This document shows, one piece after another, positions 8,382 to 17,649 of a stretch of 33,643 bases of DNA. Every line of letters begins with the position of its first letter. Positions within the stretch are counted from its first letter, which is position 1. The notes below the pieces were generated by a model. It was not told where the DNA came from, ran no database searches, and saw nothing but the letters and a program-made list of their open reading frames with translations. The DNA is from Pseudomonas vranovensis DSM 16006. GTDB lineage: Bacteria > Pseudomonadota > Gammaproteobacteria > Pseudomonadales > Pseudomonadaceae. The stretch covers positions 1 to 33,643 of the forward strand of contig NZ_AUED01000029.1 of NCBI RefSeq assembly GCF_000425805.1, in the 5' to 3' direction. The translations under genes and the position numbers were made by a program.

Positions 8382-9626
8382 ATGTCTTTGTCCGTCCCGC
8401 TCACCCGCGAGCATTTCGCACGTCTCGATCACGATGACCCCCTGGGCAACTCGTGTGCGCGATTTGATCTTCCCTCTGGTGAGATCTATCTCGATGGCAA
8501 CTCCTTGGGGGCCATGCCCGCTCATGTACCTGCCCGCATCGAGCGAGTGCTGAAGGAGGAATGGGCCCATGGTCTGATTCGTTCCTGGAACGATGCTGAC
8601 TGGTACCCTGCGCCGCAACGCGCCGGCGGCAAGGTTGCCCGGCTGATCGGTGCAGGTGCCAATGAAGTGATCGTCGCCGACTCCACCTCCATCAACCTGT
8701 TCAAGGTGCTGGTGGCCGCTACGCGTATGAAACCTGAGCGCAAGGTGATCCTCGGCGAGCGGGGCAACTTCCCGACCGACGTCTATGTCGCTTCCGGCGT
8801 GGCCGAACTGACCGGTTGCGAGCTGCGTTGCGTCGAGCCGGACGAGGTGCTGGCGGCGCTGAACGAAGAGGTCGCAATCCTTTCCCTGACCCATGTGAAC
8901 TACAAGTCTGGCCGCCGCTATGACATGGCCGCCATCACGGCTCGCGCACACGAAGTCGGGGCCCTGGTGGTCTGGGACCTGTGCCACTCCGCCGGTGCCA
9001 TGCCGATCGACTTGAACGGCGTTCAGGCCGACTTCGCCGTTGGTTGTGGCTACAAGTACCTGAACGGTGGCCCCGGCGCGCCGGCCTTCGTGTATGTCGC
9101 CGAACGCCACATCCCGCATGTGCGTCAGCCACTGACCGGCTGGCATGGTCATGCCCGGCCGTTCGACTTCACCCACGACTATGAAGCGCACCCGACCATC
9201 GACCGCATGCTGGTGGGCACCGCTCCACAGTTGGGCATCCTGGCCCTGGAAGCGTCGCTGGAAATGTTCGACGGCATCGACATGCAGGTGCTGCGCAACA
9301 AGAGCGTCGCGCTGTGTGATTTGTTCATCCAGCTCTGCGACGAGCAGTTGGCTGGCCTGGGTGTGGAGCTGCGCTCGCCGCGCGATGCCGCGCAGCGCGG
9401 CAGCCAGGTGTCGCTGGCGCACGCCAATGCCTACCCGGTCATGCAAGCACTGATCGCCCGCGGGGTGATTGGTGACTTCCGTGCCCCCGACATCCTGCGC
9501 TTTGGCTTCGCCCCGCTCTACAACAGCTACGTGGACATCTGGGACAGCGTCCAGGCGCTGCGTGAGGTACTCGCAAGCGGCGAATGGAACGCTCCGCGGT
9601 TCATCGCCAGGAAGTCGGTGACCTGA
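8382..9626 (+). CDS. kynU: Kynureninase
   Basis: A 414-aa PLP enzyme that cleaves kynurenine or 3-hydroxykynurenine to (3-hydroxy)anthranilate and alanine. The length matches bacterial kynureninases. EIYLDGNSLGAMP is the N-terminal family motif, VVWDLCHSAGA carries the PLP-contacting Asp199 and GCGYKYLNGGPGAP the Schiff-base Lys225. AGAGGAAC precedes ATG 8382. It is the first gene of a plus-strand unit followed 31 nt later by an amino-acid permease. In most pseudomonads kynU sits with kynA and kynB; here it sits opposite the 3-hydroxyanthranilate operon, so its main job is probably to feed that pathway from 3-hydroxykynurenine. Confidence 0.96.
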   Translation: MSLSVPLTREHFARLDHDDPLGNSCARFDLPSGEIYLDGNSLGAMPAHVPARIERVLKEEWAHGLIRSWNDADWYPAPQRAGGKVARLIGAGANEVIVADSTSINLFKVLVAATRMKPERKVILGERGNFPTDVYVASGVAELTGCELRCVEPDEVLAALNEEVAILSLTHVNYKSGRRYDMAAITARAHEVGALVVWDLCHSAGAMPIDLNGVQADFAVGCGYKYLNGGPGAPAFVYVAERHIPHVRQPLTGWHGHARPFDFTHDYEAHPTIDRMLVGTAPQLGILALEASLEMFDGIDMQVLRNKSVALCDLFIQLCDEQLAGLGVELRSPRDAAQRGSQVSLAHANAYPVMQALIARGVIGDFRAPDILRFGFAPLYNSYVDIWDSVQALREVLASGEWNAPRFIARKSVT

Positions 9627-9657
9627 TCCCTTCTTGACCAGACCTGAGCACTCGAAC

Positions 9658-11073
9658 ATGACAAAAACAACAAGATCTTTCGATAACTTGATCCAGCGCG
9701 AGCAGGGTCTGAAACAAAGCTTGAGCAGCGGCCAGCTGTCGATGATTGCCATCGGCGGCGCCATCGGCACCGGGCTGTTCCTGGGCAGCGGCTTCGCCAT
9801 CGGCTTCGCCGGCCCCAGCGTGCTGCTGAGTTACAGCATCGGTGCGGTGATCGCGCTGCTGCTGATGGGCTGCCTGGCGGAAATGACAGTCCGCCACCCG
9901 ACCTCGGGCTCCTTCGGTTCTTTCGCCGAGTTCTACGTGGCGCCCTGGTTCGGCTTCCTGATTCGCTATGCGTACTGGGCGTCCATCGTCTTCGCAGTGG
10001 GTACCGAGATCACCGCAGTGGCCATGTACATGAAGTACTGGTTCCCGGACGTGCCGGGCGGTTACTGGATGGTCACATTCTCGGCGGTGCTGGTGCTGAC
10101 CAACGTCCTCAGCGTCAAGGTCTTCGGCGCCATCGAGTACGTATTTTCTCTGCTCAAACTGTGCGCCATCGTCGCCTTCATCCTGTTGGGCGCCTGGGTG
10201 GTCTATGGCGCGCCGGCGGATTCGTCCATCGGTTTCGCCAACTATACGAATGATCGTGGCTTCTTCCCCAACGGCATGTGGGGAACCTGGGTGGCGGTCA
10301 TCGTGGCGTTCTTCAGCTACCTCAGCATTGAGATGATTGCAGTGGCGGCGGGCGAAGCCAAGGATCCCAAGCGCGCAGTCACCAAGGCCTTCCGCATTAC
10401 CGTGGTACGCCTGGTGTTGTTCTACCTGCTGACCATCGCGCTTGTTCTGGCGATTTTGCCATGGGGGCAGAACAACGGTGGCCAGAGCCCGTTCGTCACA
10501 GTGATGCATGCGACCGGTGTTCCCTATGCTGGGGCGGTGTTCAATGCGGTAATCCTGATTGCGGCGTTGTCGGCGATGAACAGCCAGCTGTACATCACTT
10601 CGCGGCTGATGTTCAGCCTGGCGCGAGCCGGCCAGGCACCGGCGCTGTTCGGCCGAGTGAGTGCCCGGGGCGTGCCGCTGCCGGCCCTGCTGCTGTCGTC
10701 GCTGGGGATCGGGCTGGGCACCCTGCTGTACATCGCCTACCCGAAGGACGCCTTCACCCTGATGATGTCGATCGCCATGTTCGGCGCGATGTTCACCTGG
10801 GCCGGCATCTTCCTCACCCACCTGTTCTTCCGTCGTCGTCAGGGCAGCGCGTCCCTGGAGTTCCGTCTGTGGGGCTACCCCTGGACCAGCCTTGCCGGCC
10901 TGCTGCTGATGCTGGCGGTAATGGTGACCACGCTGTTCACCGAGGAGTTCGCCCTCACCCTGGTTTGCGGTGTGCCCTTCCTGCTGGTGATGGCGTTGAT
11001 CTACGTCCTGCGCTTGCGCAAGTCCCGGCCCGTCGAAGGTGAGGCGCCCCGCCCGCTACCGATTCGGCACTGA
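9658..11073 (+). CDS. APC-family amino-acid permease
   Basis: A 471-aa, roughly 12-segment permease of the amino acid-polyamine-cation superfamily (AAT subgroup). IAIGGAIGTGLFLGSG is the conserved first-helix motif and LAEMTVRHPTSGSFGSFAEF follows helix 2. It lies 31 nt after kynU in the same direction, so uptake of kynurenine, hydroxykynurenine or tryptophan is the natural inference; specificity cannot be read from sequence. A hairpin at 11082-11104 follows it. Confidence 0.9.
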   Translation: MTKTTRSFDNLIQREQGLKQSLSSGQLSMIAIGGAIGTGLFLGSGFAIGFAGPSVLLSYSIGAVIALLLMGCLAEMTVRHPTSGSFGSFAEFYVAPWFGFLIRYAYWASIVFAVGTEITAVAMYMKYWFPDVPGGYWMVTFSAVLVLTNVLSVKVFGAIEYVFSLLKLCAIVAFILLGAWVVYGAPADSSIGFANYTNDRGFFPNGMWGTWVAVIVAFFSYLSIEMIAVAAGEAKDPKRAVTKAFRITVVRLVLFYLLTIALVLAILPWGQNNGGQSPFVTVMHATGVPYAGAVFNAVILIAALSAMNSQLYITSRLMFSLARAGQAPALFGRVSARGVPLPALLLSSLGIGLGTLLYIAYPKDAFTLMMSIAMFGAMFTWAGIFLTHLFFRRRQGSASLEFRLWGYPWTSLAGLLLMLAVMVTTLFTEEFALTLVCGVPFLLVMALIYVLRLRKSRPVEGEAPRPLPIRH

Positions 11074-11081
11074 GCCCAACC

Positions 11082-11104
11082 GGGCCTGATCCTTGGATCG
11101 GGCC
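11082..11104 (+). other. Intergenic hairpin after the permease gene
   Basis: GGCCTGATCC and GGATCGGGCC pair (one G-U) around TT. There is no T run, so it may be a processing or partial-termination site between the permease and porin genes. Confidence 0.4.
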
Positions 11105-11200
11105 GCCCATTCCCTGAAACACCAGTCCCCGGGCGCTTTGCCGTCCGGGTGGGGAGCGGCTTGCCCGCTCACCACGAGCATTCAGTCGTACGAGGATGTC

Positions 11201-12529
11201 ATGCGCGTATTCCGCTCAGCCTTGCCCCTGATTTTTGCCCATCTGGCCCTGCCGGCTCATGCGGCGGCGGTGTCCGCAGAGGGCTGGGGCAGTTTCGTCG
11301 AAGGCAGCCAGCTCAAGCTGTTGATGCGCAACTCCTACTTCAACCGAAGCAAGGAAGAAGGTCGCCCTGACCAGCGCGACTGGACCCAGGGCATCAACCT
11401 GGACTTCGCCTCAGGCTTCACCCCCGGCACCTTTGGGGTCGGGATGGATGCGTTCGTCTACCAGGGTTTCAAACTGGATGCCTCGGCGGGCAAGACCGGC
11501 ACCCGCAACCTGCCGGTACACGATGACGGCGAACCGGCCGACGAATACGCCAAGGGCGGCGTGGCGCTGAAGCTGCGGCTGTCGAAGTCCGAGCTCAAGG
11601 TGGGTGAGCAGCGTCCGGATACCCCGGTATTCGGTGTCAGCCACTTCCGCATTGTGCCGCAGACCGCCACCGGCCTGACCCTGCGCAGCCGGGAGCGCGA
11701 CGACCTGGATCTGCAGGCCGGCCATTTCACCTCGGCCACCAGCCCGGTGACCACCAACGCCGACGGTGACCTGTGGGCGGTCATGGCTGAGGTCACCACG
11801 CCGCGCGCCGACTATGCCGGCGGTACCTGGCAATGGGCGCCGGGGCACTCTCTGGCGCTGTACGGTGCGAAATTCGAGGACCTCTGGTACCAGGGCTACG
11901 TGAACCTGAATTCGCAGTTTGTGCTGGAAAGCGATCGCGAAGCGGGGCTGAACCTGACCCTGTACCGCACCACTGAGACCGGTGCGGCGCGGGCTGGCGA
12001 GATCGACAACCTGACCCTGGGGGCCTCGACCTACCTGCGCCTAGGGAGCCACCGCGTTCTGCTCGGCCTGCAGAAGGTCCGCGGCGACAGCCCTTTTGAC
12101 TACCTGGGCGTGGGTGACAACGACCGCAAAGGTCGCAACGGCAACGACCAGGGGGCCTCCATCTGGCTGCCCAACTCGGCCCAGTTTTCCGACTTCAACG
12201 GGCCCCACGAGCGCTCCTGGCAGGTTCGCTACGACTATTCATTCGCGGGTTTGGGGCTGCCTGGCGGCTCGTTGATGGTCCGTTATGTCCAGGGCGACCA
12301 GATCGATGGCAGCGCAATTCCTGTGGGCAGTCCGTACGCCGGGCGCTATGGGGACGACGGCTCGCATCGAGAAACCAACCTGGAGTTGCGCTACGTGGTG
12401 GCGTCCGGGCCGGCCAAGGGCTTGAGCGTGCGGTTGCGCCAGGCCTGGCATCGCGCCGACACCGATCAGGGCTCCGGCGACCTCGATGATTTTCGGATCA
12501 TCACCGATTACCCGCTGCAGATCTTCTAA
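11201..12529 (+). CDS. OprD-family outer-membrane porin
   Basis: A 442-aa porin with signal peptide (MRVFRSALPLIFAHLALPAHA). Family features are the GINLDFASGFTPGTFGVGMDAF strand region, KVGEQRPDTPVFGVSHFRI, and the C-terminal RIITDYPLQIF ending in Phe as outer-membrane barrels do. Pseudomonas OprD/Occ porins admit specific amino acids or carboxylates. GAGGA 5 nt before ATG 11201 supports this start; the longer frame would put the signal peptide internally. Placed downstream of kynU and the permease, it probably admits the pathway substrate through the outer membrane. Confidence 0.92.
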   Translation: MRVFRSALPLIFAHLALPAHAAAVSAEGWGSFVEGSQLKLLMRNSYFNRSKEEGRPDQRDWTQGINLDFASGFTPGTFGVGMDAFVYQGFKLDASAGKTGTRNLPVHDDGEPADEYAKGGVALKLRLSKSELKVGEQRPDTPVFGVSHFRIVPQTATGLTLRSRERDDLDLQAGHFTSATSPVTTNADGDLWAVMAEVTTPRADYAGGTWQWAPGHSLALYGAKFEDLWYQGYVNLNSQFVLESDREAGLNLTLYRTTETGAARAGEIDNLTLGASTYLRLGSHRVLLGLQKVRGDSPFDYLGVGDNDRKGRNGNDQGASIWLPNSAQFSDFNGPHERSWQVRYDYSFAGLGLPGGSLMVRYVQGDQIDGSAIPVGSPYAGRYGDDGSHRETNLELRYVVASGPAKGLSVRLRQAWHRADTDQGSGDLDDFRIITDYPLQIF

Positions 12530-12648
12530 CGCCCCGCGCGAGGCGGCCTGTGCGCGGGCAATGAGCACAACGAAGTTGTTCGGAAAGGATTCCGGAAGTG
12601 GTGAAACGCAAAGATTGCCCGATGGGGCATTACCAAACGGAGTAAATA

Positions 12649-14409
12649 ATGAAAATAACGCAGCTCTCTGTTAAACCTGCCAACCCACATAAACGCTGCC
12701 GCCTGGCGCTTTCGCTGGTGGTTGGCCTCTTCGCCAGCGCCAGCCTGCATGCCGAAGAGCATGCCCCGATGAACATCACCGATCCCATCGTCAAGCGTCT
12801 GACCGAACTGGGGCCGGAGCGTATTCCGCCGGTGCCGGCACCCGGCAGCTATGGCATGGACAAGGCTACCGGCAAGTTCATCTGGCCCGTGGCCACGCCT
12901 TTCTCCCATGAAGGCAAGCCGTTCCCCGGCGAGTTGGATCACTGGGATACCAAGAGCTACATCAAGAACATGAAGGTAGAGGCCTATTACCCGATTGCGG
13001 TCGAGCCCTTCCACACCTGGCAGAACATCGTCGACTTCGACGGCAAGCGTTACCTCTACCAGTACGTGCGTCGCGACCTGAAGATCTTTGACATCACCAA
13101 TCCCAAGGATGTGAAAGTCGTACTGTCCAAGGGCGCACCCTGGGGGCCGGAAGGCCCGGGTAAGGAGGTCAACCCCTACCCGGCGGACGACTTCTTCGGT
13201 GCAGCGTCGATCCAGTGGAACAAGAAGCTTGGCAAGAACATCATGGTGCAGTCCTTCGAGACCCGCCGCTTTGGCGTACTGAGCGACAAGTATCGTGAGC
13301 CGGACAAGGTCGAAGCCATCCGCAAGTCCAAGCACCTCAAGGGCTTTAAAGTCTACGAGATGAATGGCCCGCTGCCGCAGGACTGGAAGCTGATCGCCAC
13401 CCGCACCACCGATATCGAGCATCCGGATGCGCCGATCGGTGAGCAACAAGGCTCCGGGGTGCGCGACATTCCCGCCTATTTCGGCGGCGATGTGATGTAC
13501 GTTGCGGCCGCACCGAGCGACAAGTACGCACTCACAGAGTACCCCAACGACCTGTACAACTCCGGCTACCAGTCCTGGGACATGTCCGAGCCGAGCAACC
13601 CCAAGCTGCTCGATGTGTTGACTGTGCCGGGGCAGATCATCGGCGATCCTGAGCACGAGGCAGTGTTCAAGGCCAACCCGCGCGCCGGCAACCGTGCGTC
13701 CTGGATGGGGTCGCGTGCGTCGCTGTTCATTCCCAAACCGGTGGAGCAGGGCGGCAAGTACGGTTATGCAGCCATGGGGGGCATGGGCCTGTACGTAGTC
13801 GACATCACCGACTCGGCGAACCTGAAGGTGGTCGGCCATCTCGAGTTCCCGGTCAGCGTGGCCGGCACTGAAGGTGATGGCATCGATGTGAGCCAGGTGG
13901 AGAAGACAGGGCTGATCTACTTCAGTGGCTACCCGCTGACCGAGGACTGCTACGAGGCGGTGAAGCCCATCTATGCCGTGGATGTCAGCAACCCGGCCAA
14001 GCCGGTCATCAAGCACACCCTGCCGATGCCCACTCCGCCAGCCGACGCCGAATTCACCGATTACTGCCAGCGCAAGGGCAGCTTCGGTCCCAAGCGCAGT
14101 GGTTACTACACTCAACCTGGAATCTCGCGTGATGGCATCCTGCCATACGCCTACTACAACGCCGGCGTGCAGGTGTTCGATGTGCGCAACCCGGACAAGC
14201 CGACCATCGGTGCCTACTTCGTGCCGCCGTACGACACCAAGAACGTAGTGAGCTGGGCCATGGGCAACCTCACCCACGGCACCTACACCGAGTACGACCG
14301 TAACCTGATCTGGGTCTTCACCAACCACGGATTCTATGCGCTGTCGACCCCGCTGCTGGGCGAGCCCAGCTTCGCGGCGCCGAAGAAGACGTGGCCGTCC
14401 CGGGACTGA
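12649..14409 (+). CDS. Secreted LVIVD-repeat beta-propeller protein, function unknown
   Basis: A 586-aa protein with an N-terminal signal peptide (cleavage likely after SLHA, about residue 35), hence periplasmic or exported. It carries at least five LVIVD-type repeats: LKIFDITNPKDVKVV, YQSWDMSEPSNPKLLD, LYVVDITDSANLKVVG, IYAVDVSNPAKPVIK and VQVFDVRNPDKPTIG. Such repeats usually build a beta-propeller. I see no enzyme signature. GGAG 6 nt before ATG 12649 supports the start. Co-directional and between two porin genes, it could bind or process an extracellular substrate of the island; no biochemical role can be assigned from sequence. Confidence 0.85.
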   Translation: MKITQLSVKPANPHKRCRLALSLVVGLFASASLHAEEHAPMNITDPIVKRLTELGPERIPPVPAPGSYGMDKATGKFIWPVATPFSHEGKPFPGELDHWDTKSYIKNMKVEAYYPIAVEPFHTWQNIVDFDGKRYLYQYVRRDLKIFDITNPKDVKVVLSKGAPWGPEGPGKEVNPYPADDFFGAASIQWNKKLGKNIMVQSFETRRFGVLSDKYREPDKVEAIRKSKHLKGFKVYEMNGPLPQDWKLIATRTTDIEHPDAPIGEQQGSGVRDIPAYFGGDVMYVAAAPSDKYALTEYPNDLYNSGYQSWDMSEPSNPKLLDVLTVPGQIIGDPEHEAVFKANPRAGNRASWMGSRASLFIPKPVEQGGKYGYAAMGGMGLYVVDITDSANLKVVGHLEFPVSVAGTEGDGIDVSQVEKTGLIYFSGYPLTEDCYEAVKPIYAVDVSNPAKPVIKHTLPMPTPPADAEFTDYCQRKGSFGPKRSGYYTQPGISRDGILPYAYYNAGVQVFDVRNPDKPTIGAYFVPPYDTKNVVSWAMGNLTHGTYTEYDRNLIWVFTNHGFYALSTPLLGEPSFAAPKKTWPSRD

Positions 14410-14447
14410 TCCAGCCCCGCAAGAACAGTAATACCAATAAGAAATCA

Positions 14448-14480
14448 GGCCGCGGCAGCAGGGGAGTGCTGTCGCGAGCC
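14448..14480 (+). other. Hairpin in leader of second porin gene
   Basis: CGCGGCAGCA (14451-14460) pairs with TGCTGTCGCG (14467-14476) around GGGGAG. It lies about 30 nt before the porin start and has no T run. Confidence 0.35.
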
Positions 14481-14505
14481 TCTACTCGTTCTATCGGAGC
14501 ATCCA

Positions 14506-15567
14506 ATGCGCAAACTTTTACTCATTCTGCCGCTGATGAGCGGCTACGCCTGCGCTGACATTGCAGACCTCAAGGACGTTTCGGGCATCGACGTCATCGA
14601 GCTTTCCGGGGTCATCGACGTCAACTACGAGGTGGCCAAGTCCGGCGGCCACACCGAGGAACGTGCCAACGGCGGGGGCTTGAGCGCAAACCGCCTACAA
14701 CTGCATATGCAGGAAGCGGTCACCGACGACCTGTCTCTGAACTGGGTCTATCAGGCGCAATACAACCCACATTCCGATGACGATATTGGCAAGCGCGAGA
14801 CCTATTTCGAGGTCATTTCCAAGCGCTGGGGGACGCTGAGCGCAGGCCGCCGGGATACCCCGTCCGCCAACGCCTATGGCTACGCCGACCCGTTGTACAA
14901 CAACGACTACAGCCTGATCAGCAACGTAATGGTGTTCTACGCGCCGTGGCGTGAAGACGGCCTGCTGATGTACATCAGCCCGCGAATCGATGGTTACGAG
15001 TTCCGTGGTGGAGTGACCGACGGTGAGGACGATGGCAGCCGCGATGGGCAGGTCATCAGTATCGCGGTGGATCGCTGGACCGACAGTCCCTGGTATTTCT
15101 CGGCTGCCGTAGACCGCAAGTACCAGCGCAATCTGTGGGACCAACACACCATGGAACAGTCTACCGACGCCTACCTGACCGTGGTGTACACCATGGGCCG
15201 GACCGACCTGTCGGCGGTCTACCATCGCTACGTGGGCTACTACGCCTACGCCCCCTGGGTGGATTTCGAGTCCAACGGCAACGACCTGCAGCTCGGCATA
15301 CGCCACAACTTCGGCAACAAGCACAATGCCACTGCCAGCTTCATCTACAAGGACGACCGCAAAGATGAAGCGCTGAGCGACGCTGCAGCGATCAGCCTTG
15401 GCTACATCTACAACTATGACAAGAACATCGATCTCTACGGAGTTTACGCCTACATCCATCACACGCGTGACAGCGAGGTGCGCTACCCGGTCAGCTGGAG
15501 CCTGGACAGCCCGCTGCCGAACGAGAACCCGCAAGGCATGCAATTGGGCGTGCGCATCAAGTTTTAA
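14506..15567 (+). CDS. Outer-membrane porin, general-porin type
   Basis: A 353-aa protein with a short signal peptide ending near YACA and a beta-rich sequence. It has the porin-like segment GLSANRLQLHMQEAV, a SAGRRDTPSANAYGYADPLY loop (constriction-loop-like), and a terminal strand GMQLGVRIKF ending in Phe. It is unrelated to the OprD porin upstream. GGAG lies 6 nt before ATG 14506. A strong terminator follows, closing this part of the plus-strand unit. A second porin in the same island suggests a bulky or scarce substrate. Confidence 0.82.
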   Translation: MRKLLLILPLMSGYACADIADLKDVSGIDVIELSGVIDVNYEVAKSGGHTEERANGGGLSANRLQLHMQEAVTDDLSLNWVYQAQYNPHSDDDIGKRETYFEVISKRWGTLSAGRRDTPSANAYGYADPLYNNDYSLISNVMVFYAPWREDGLLMYISPRIDGYEFRGGVTDGEDDGSRDGQVISIAVDRWTDSPWYFSAAVDRKYQRNLWDQHTMEQSTDAYLTVVYTMGRTDLSAVYHRYVGYYAYAPWVDFESNGNDLQLGIRHNFGNKHNATASFIYKDDRKDEALSDAAAISLGYIYNYDKNIDLYGVYAYIHHTRDSEVRYPVSWSLDSPLPNENPQGMQLGVRIKF

Positions 15568-15576
15568 ATCCCCTTG

Positions 15577-15610
15577 CATCCCCGGCAGTCGCCGGGGATG
15601 CGCCTTTTTG
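15577..15610 (+). terminator. Rho-independent terminator after the porin gene
   Basis: CATCCCCGGC pairs perfectly with GCCGGGGATG around AGTC, followed by TTTTT at 15605-15609. It separates the porin gene from the chemoreceptor gene, which probably has its own promoter or depends on read-through. Confidence 0.88.
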
Positions 15611-15660
15611 CCGGGCTGGGCGGCCGGTGGCGCGTCCAGCCTTCTGACCGGAAGCCTCCC

Positions 15661-17550
15661 ATGACCCGCCCCTTCGGCTTTGGCAGCAAGCTGCTGCTGG
15701 CCACCTCGCTGCTGGTGGTCGCCAGTTTCACCGTATTCACCCTGTACAACGATGCACAGCTGCAGGCCGCGCTCGGACGTACCCTGGAGAGCCGCTTGCA
15801 GAATGCCGGACGCCAGGCCGCCAACACCGTGCAGCTCTGGCTCGGCGGGCGCCTGGCGCTTATCGAGCAGGCTGCGCAAGGCATTGTCCAGCAAGGTGTC
15901 GAGCGTGATGCCAGCACGAACCTGGCATTGCAGGTGATGCGCGACAGTTTCACCTATGCCTACCTGGGGCGAGCCGATGGCTCCTTCCAGATGTCGACGG
16001 ACGATCCGCCTCCCGAGGGTTACGACCCGCGGCTGCGGCCTTGGTACGAGGCCGCCCGGGATAGCCAGGGCACGGTTGTCACCGAGCCTTATCGGGATGC
16101 AACCGACAGCCAACTGATGCTGACCATAGCCGTTGCGCTCAGGCAGCAGGAGCAGCTGTTGGGTGTGGTGGGCGGCGACCTGAGCCTGGACACCTTGGTG
16201 AAAATCATCAACGCCCTGGATTTCGACGGCATCGGCTACGCCTTCCTGGTCAGCGCCGATGGCAAGGTGCTGGTGCACCCGGAGCAAGGCAAGGTGATGA
16301 AGAACCTGCGTGACCTTTACCCGCACCACACCCTGTCACCGGACGCGGGCTTCAGCGAAGTCGAGTCCGCCGAAGGCACACACATCCTGACCTTCTCGCC
16401 GGTGGGCGGCTTGCCGACGGTGGACTGGTACGTGGGCATCTCGGTAGACAAGGCCAAGGCCTACGCCATGCTCAGCGAGTTCCGCACCTCGGCGCTCATC
16501 GCCACGCTGGTCGTCGTGGTCTGCATCATCTTCCTGTTGAGCATGCTTATCCGCGTGCTGATGAAACCGCTGCGCACCCTGGGCTGCGCCATGCAGGACA
16601 TTGCCCAGGGCGAGGGAGACCTCACCAAGCGCCTGGCGATGCAGACCAGAGATGAGTTCGGTGAACTGGCCGAGGCCTTCAACCGCTTTGTCGAGCGTAT
16701 CCACGGCTCGATCCGCGAGGTGTCCTCGGCGACCCGCCAGCTCAATGACGTGGCCAAACGGGTGGTCGATGCCTCTAACGCGTCGATGGTCAACTCCAGC
16801 GCGCAGGTCAAACGCACCAACAGGGTTGCCGCGGCGATAAACGAACTGGGGGCCGCCGCCCAAGAGATCGCTTGCAACGCTGCCGACGCCTCGCTCCAGG
16901 CCTCCGACGCTCGCCAACAGGCCGAACACGGTCGTGAGGTGGTTGACTGCTCCATCGCCGCGATGAATGAACTGTCGGCGAAGATCAGCGCCTCCTGCGC
17001 CAACATCGAGCAGCTCAACTGCAAGACGGTGAATATCGGCCAGATACTCGAAGTGATCAAAGGCATTTCCAAGCAGACCAACTTGCTGGCCCTCAACGCC
17101 GCCATCGAGGCCGCCCGCGCCGGCGAGTCCGGTCGTGGTTTCGCCGTAGTCGCCGATCAGGTGCGCGGCCTGGCGCAACGCACCCGGGAGTCAGCGCAAG
17201 AAATCCACGCGATGATCGATGCACTGCAAGTGGGGGCGCGCGAGGCGGTGGCCACCATGGTCGAAAGCCAGCGCTATAGCGAGCACAGCGTGGTGATCGG
17301 CAACAAGGCTGGAGAGCGCCTTGGCAACGTGACCCGGCACGTCGTAGAGATCGACGCCATGAACCAGTCGGTCGCCAGCGCCACCGAGGAACAGACTGCA
17401 GTAGTCGATTCGCTGAACCTGGACCTCAGTGAAATCACCACCCTTAACCAGGATGGTGTGGAAAATCTGCGTACCACCCTGGGCGCCTGCGCCGACCTGG
17501 AGCATCAAGCCAGGCGCTTGCAGCAACTGGTAGACGGTTTCCGAGTCTGA
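15661..17550 (+). CDS. Methyl-accepting chemotaxis protein, dCache amino-acid type
   Basis: A 629-aa chemoreceptor. A membrane segment (about 9-28) leads to a periplasmic dCache domain, a second segment (about 280-300), a HAMP domain, and the methyl-accepting signalling domain with NLLALNAAIEAARAGESGRG. In the sensor domain Tyr121, Arg126, Trp128, Tyr129 and Asp173 reproduce the spacing, and as I recall the numbering, of the amino-acid-binding dCache motif of P. aeruginosa PctA. ATG 15661 is chosen because the upstream extension overlaps the terminator. The gene's place beside kynU and the transport genes suggests it senses a kynurenine-type amino acid or amine; that is inference. Confidence 0.93.
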   Translation: MTRPFGFGSKLLLATSLLVVASFTVFTLYNDAQLQAALGRTLESRLQNAGRQAANTVQLWLGGRLALIEQAAQGIVQQGVERDASTNLALQVMRDSFTYAYLGRADGSFQMSTDDPPPEGYDPRLRPWYEAARDSQGTVVTEPYRDATDSQLMLTIAVALRQQEQLLGVVGGDLSLDTLVKIINALDFDGIGYAFLVSADGKVLVHPEQGKVMKNLRDLYPHHTLSPDAGFSEVESAEGTHILTFSPVGGLPTVDWYVGISVDKAKAYAMLSEFRTSALIATLVVVVCIIFLLSMLIRVLMKPLRTLGCAMQDIAQGEGDLTKRLAMQTRDEFGELAEAFNRFVERIHGSIREVSSATRQLNDVAKRVVDASNASMVNSSAQVKRTNRVAAAINELGAAAQEIACNAADASLQASDARQQAEHGREVVDCSIAAMNELSAKISASCANIEQLNCKTVNIGQILEVIKGISKQTNLLALNAAIEAARAGESGRGFAVVADQVRGLAQRTRESAQEIHAMIDALQVGAREAVATMVESQRYSEHSVVIGNKAGERLGNVTRHVVEIDAMNQSVASATEEQTAVVDSLNLDLSEITTLNQDGVENLRTTLGACADLEHQARRLQQLVDGFRV

Positions 17551-17583
17551 TGTCGTTTCACCCGTGCGATGCCTGCGTGCCGC

Positions 17584-17620
17584 AACAAAAAAAGCCCCTG
17601 TCCGAGCGTGGATAGGGGCC
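17584..17620 (-). terminator. Terminator shared by the convergent operons
   Basis: GCCCCTGTCC (17594-17603) pairs with GGATAGGGGC (17610-17619) around GAGCGT. On the minus strand it is followed by a T run (the A run at 17586-17593), so it is a canonical terminator for the nba operon. It can also limit read-through from the chemoreceptor gene. Confidence 0.88.
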
Positions 17621-17649
17621 AAGCGGTCAAGTGGCCGAACCAAAGGGAA

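Noticed and set aside
8352..9800. A 482-codon frame antisense to kynU, and similar long antisense frames at 12526-14328 and 14695-16329
   Set aside because: They mirror well-supported genes on the other strand, arise from high third-position GC, and their translations resemble no protein family.
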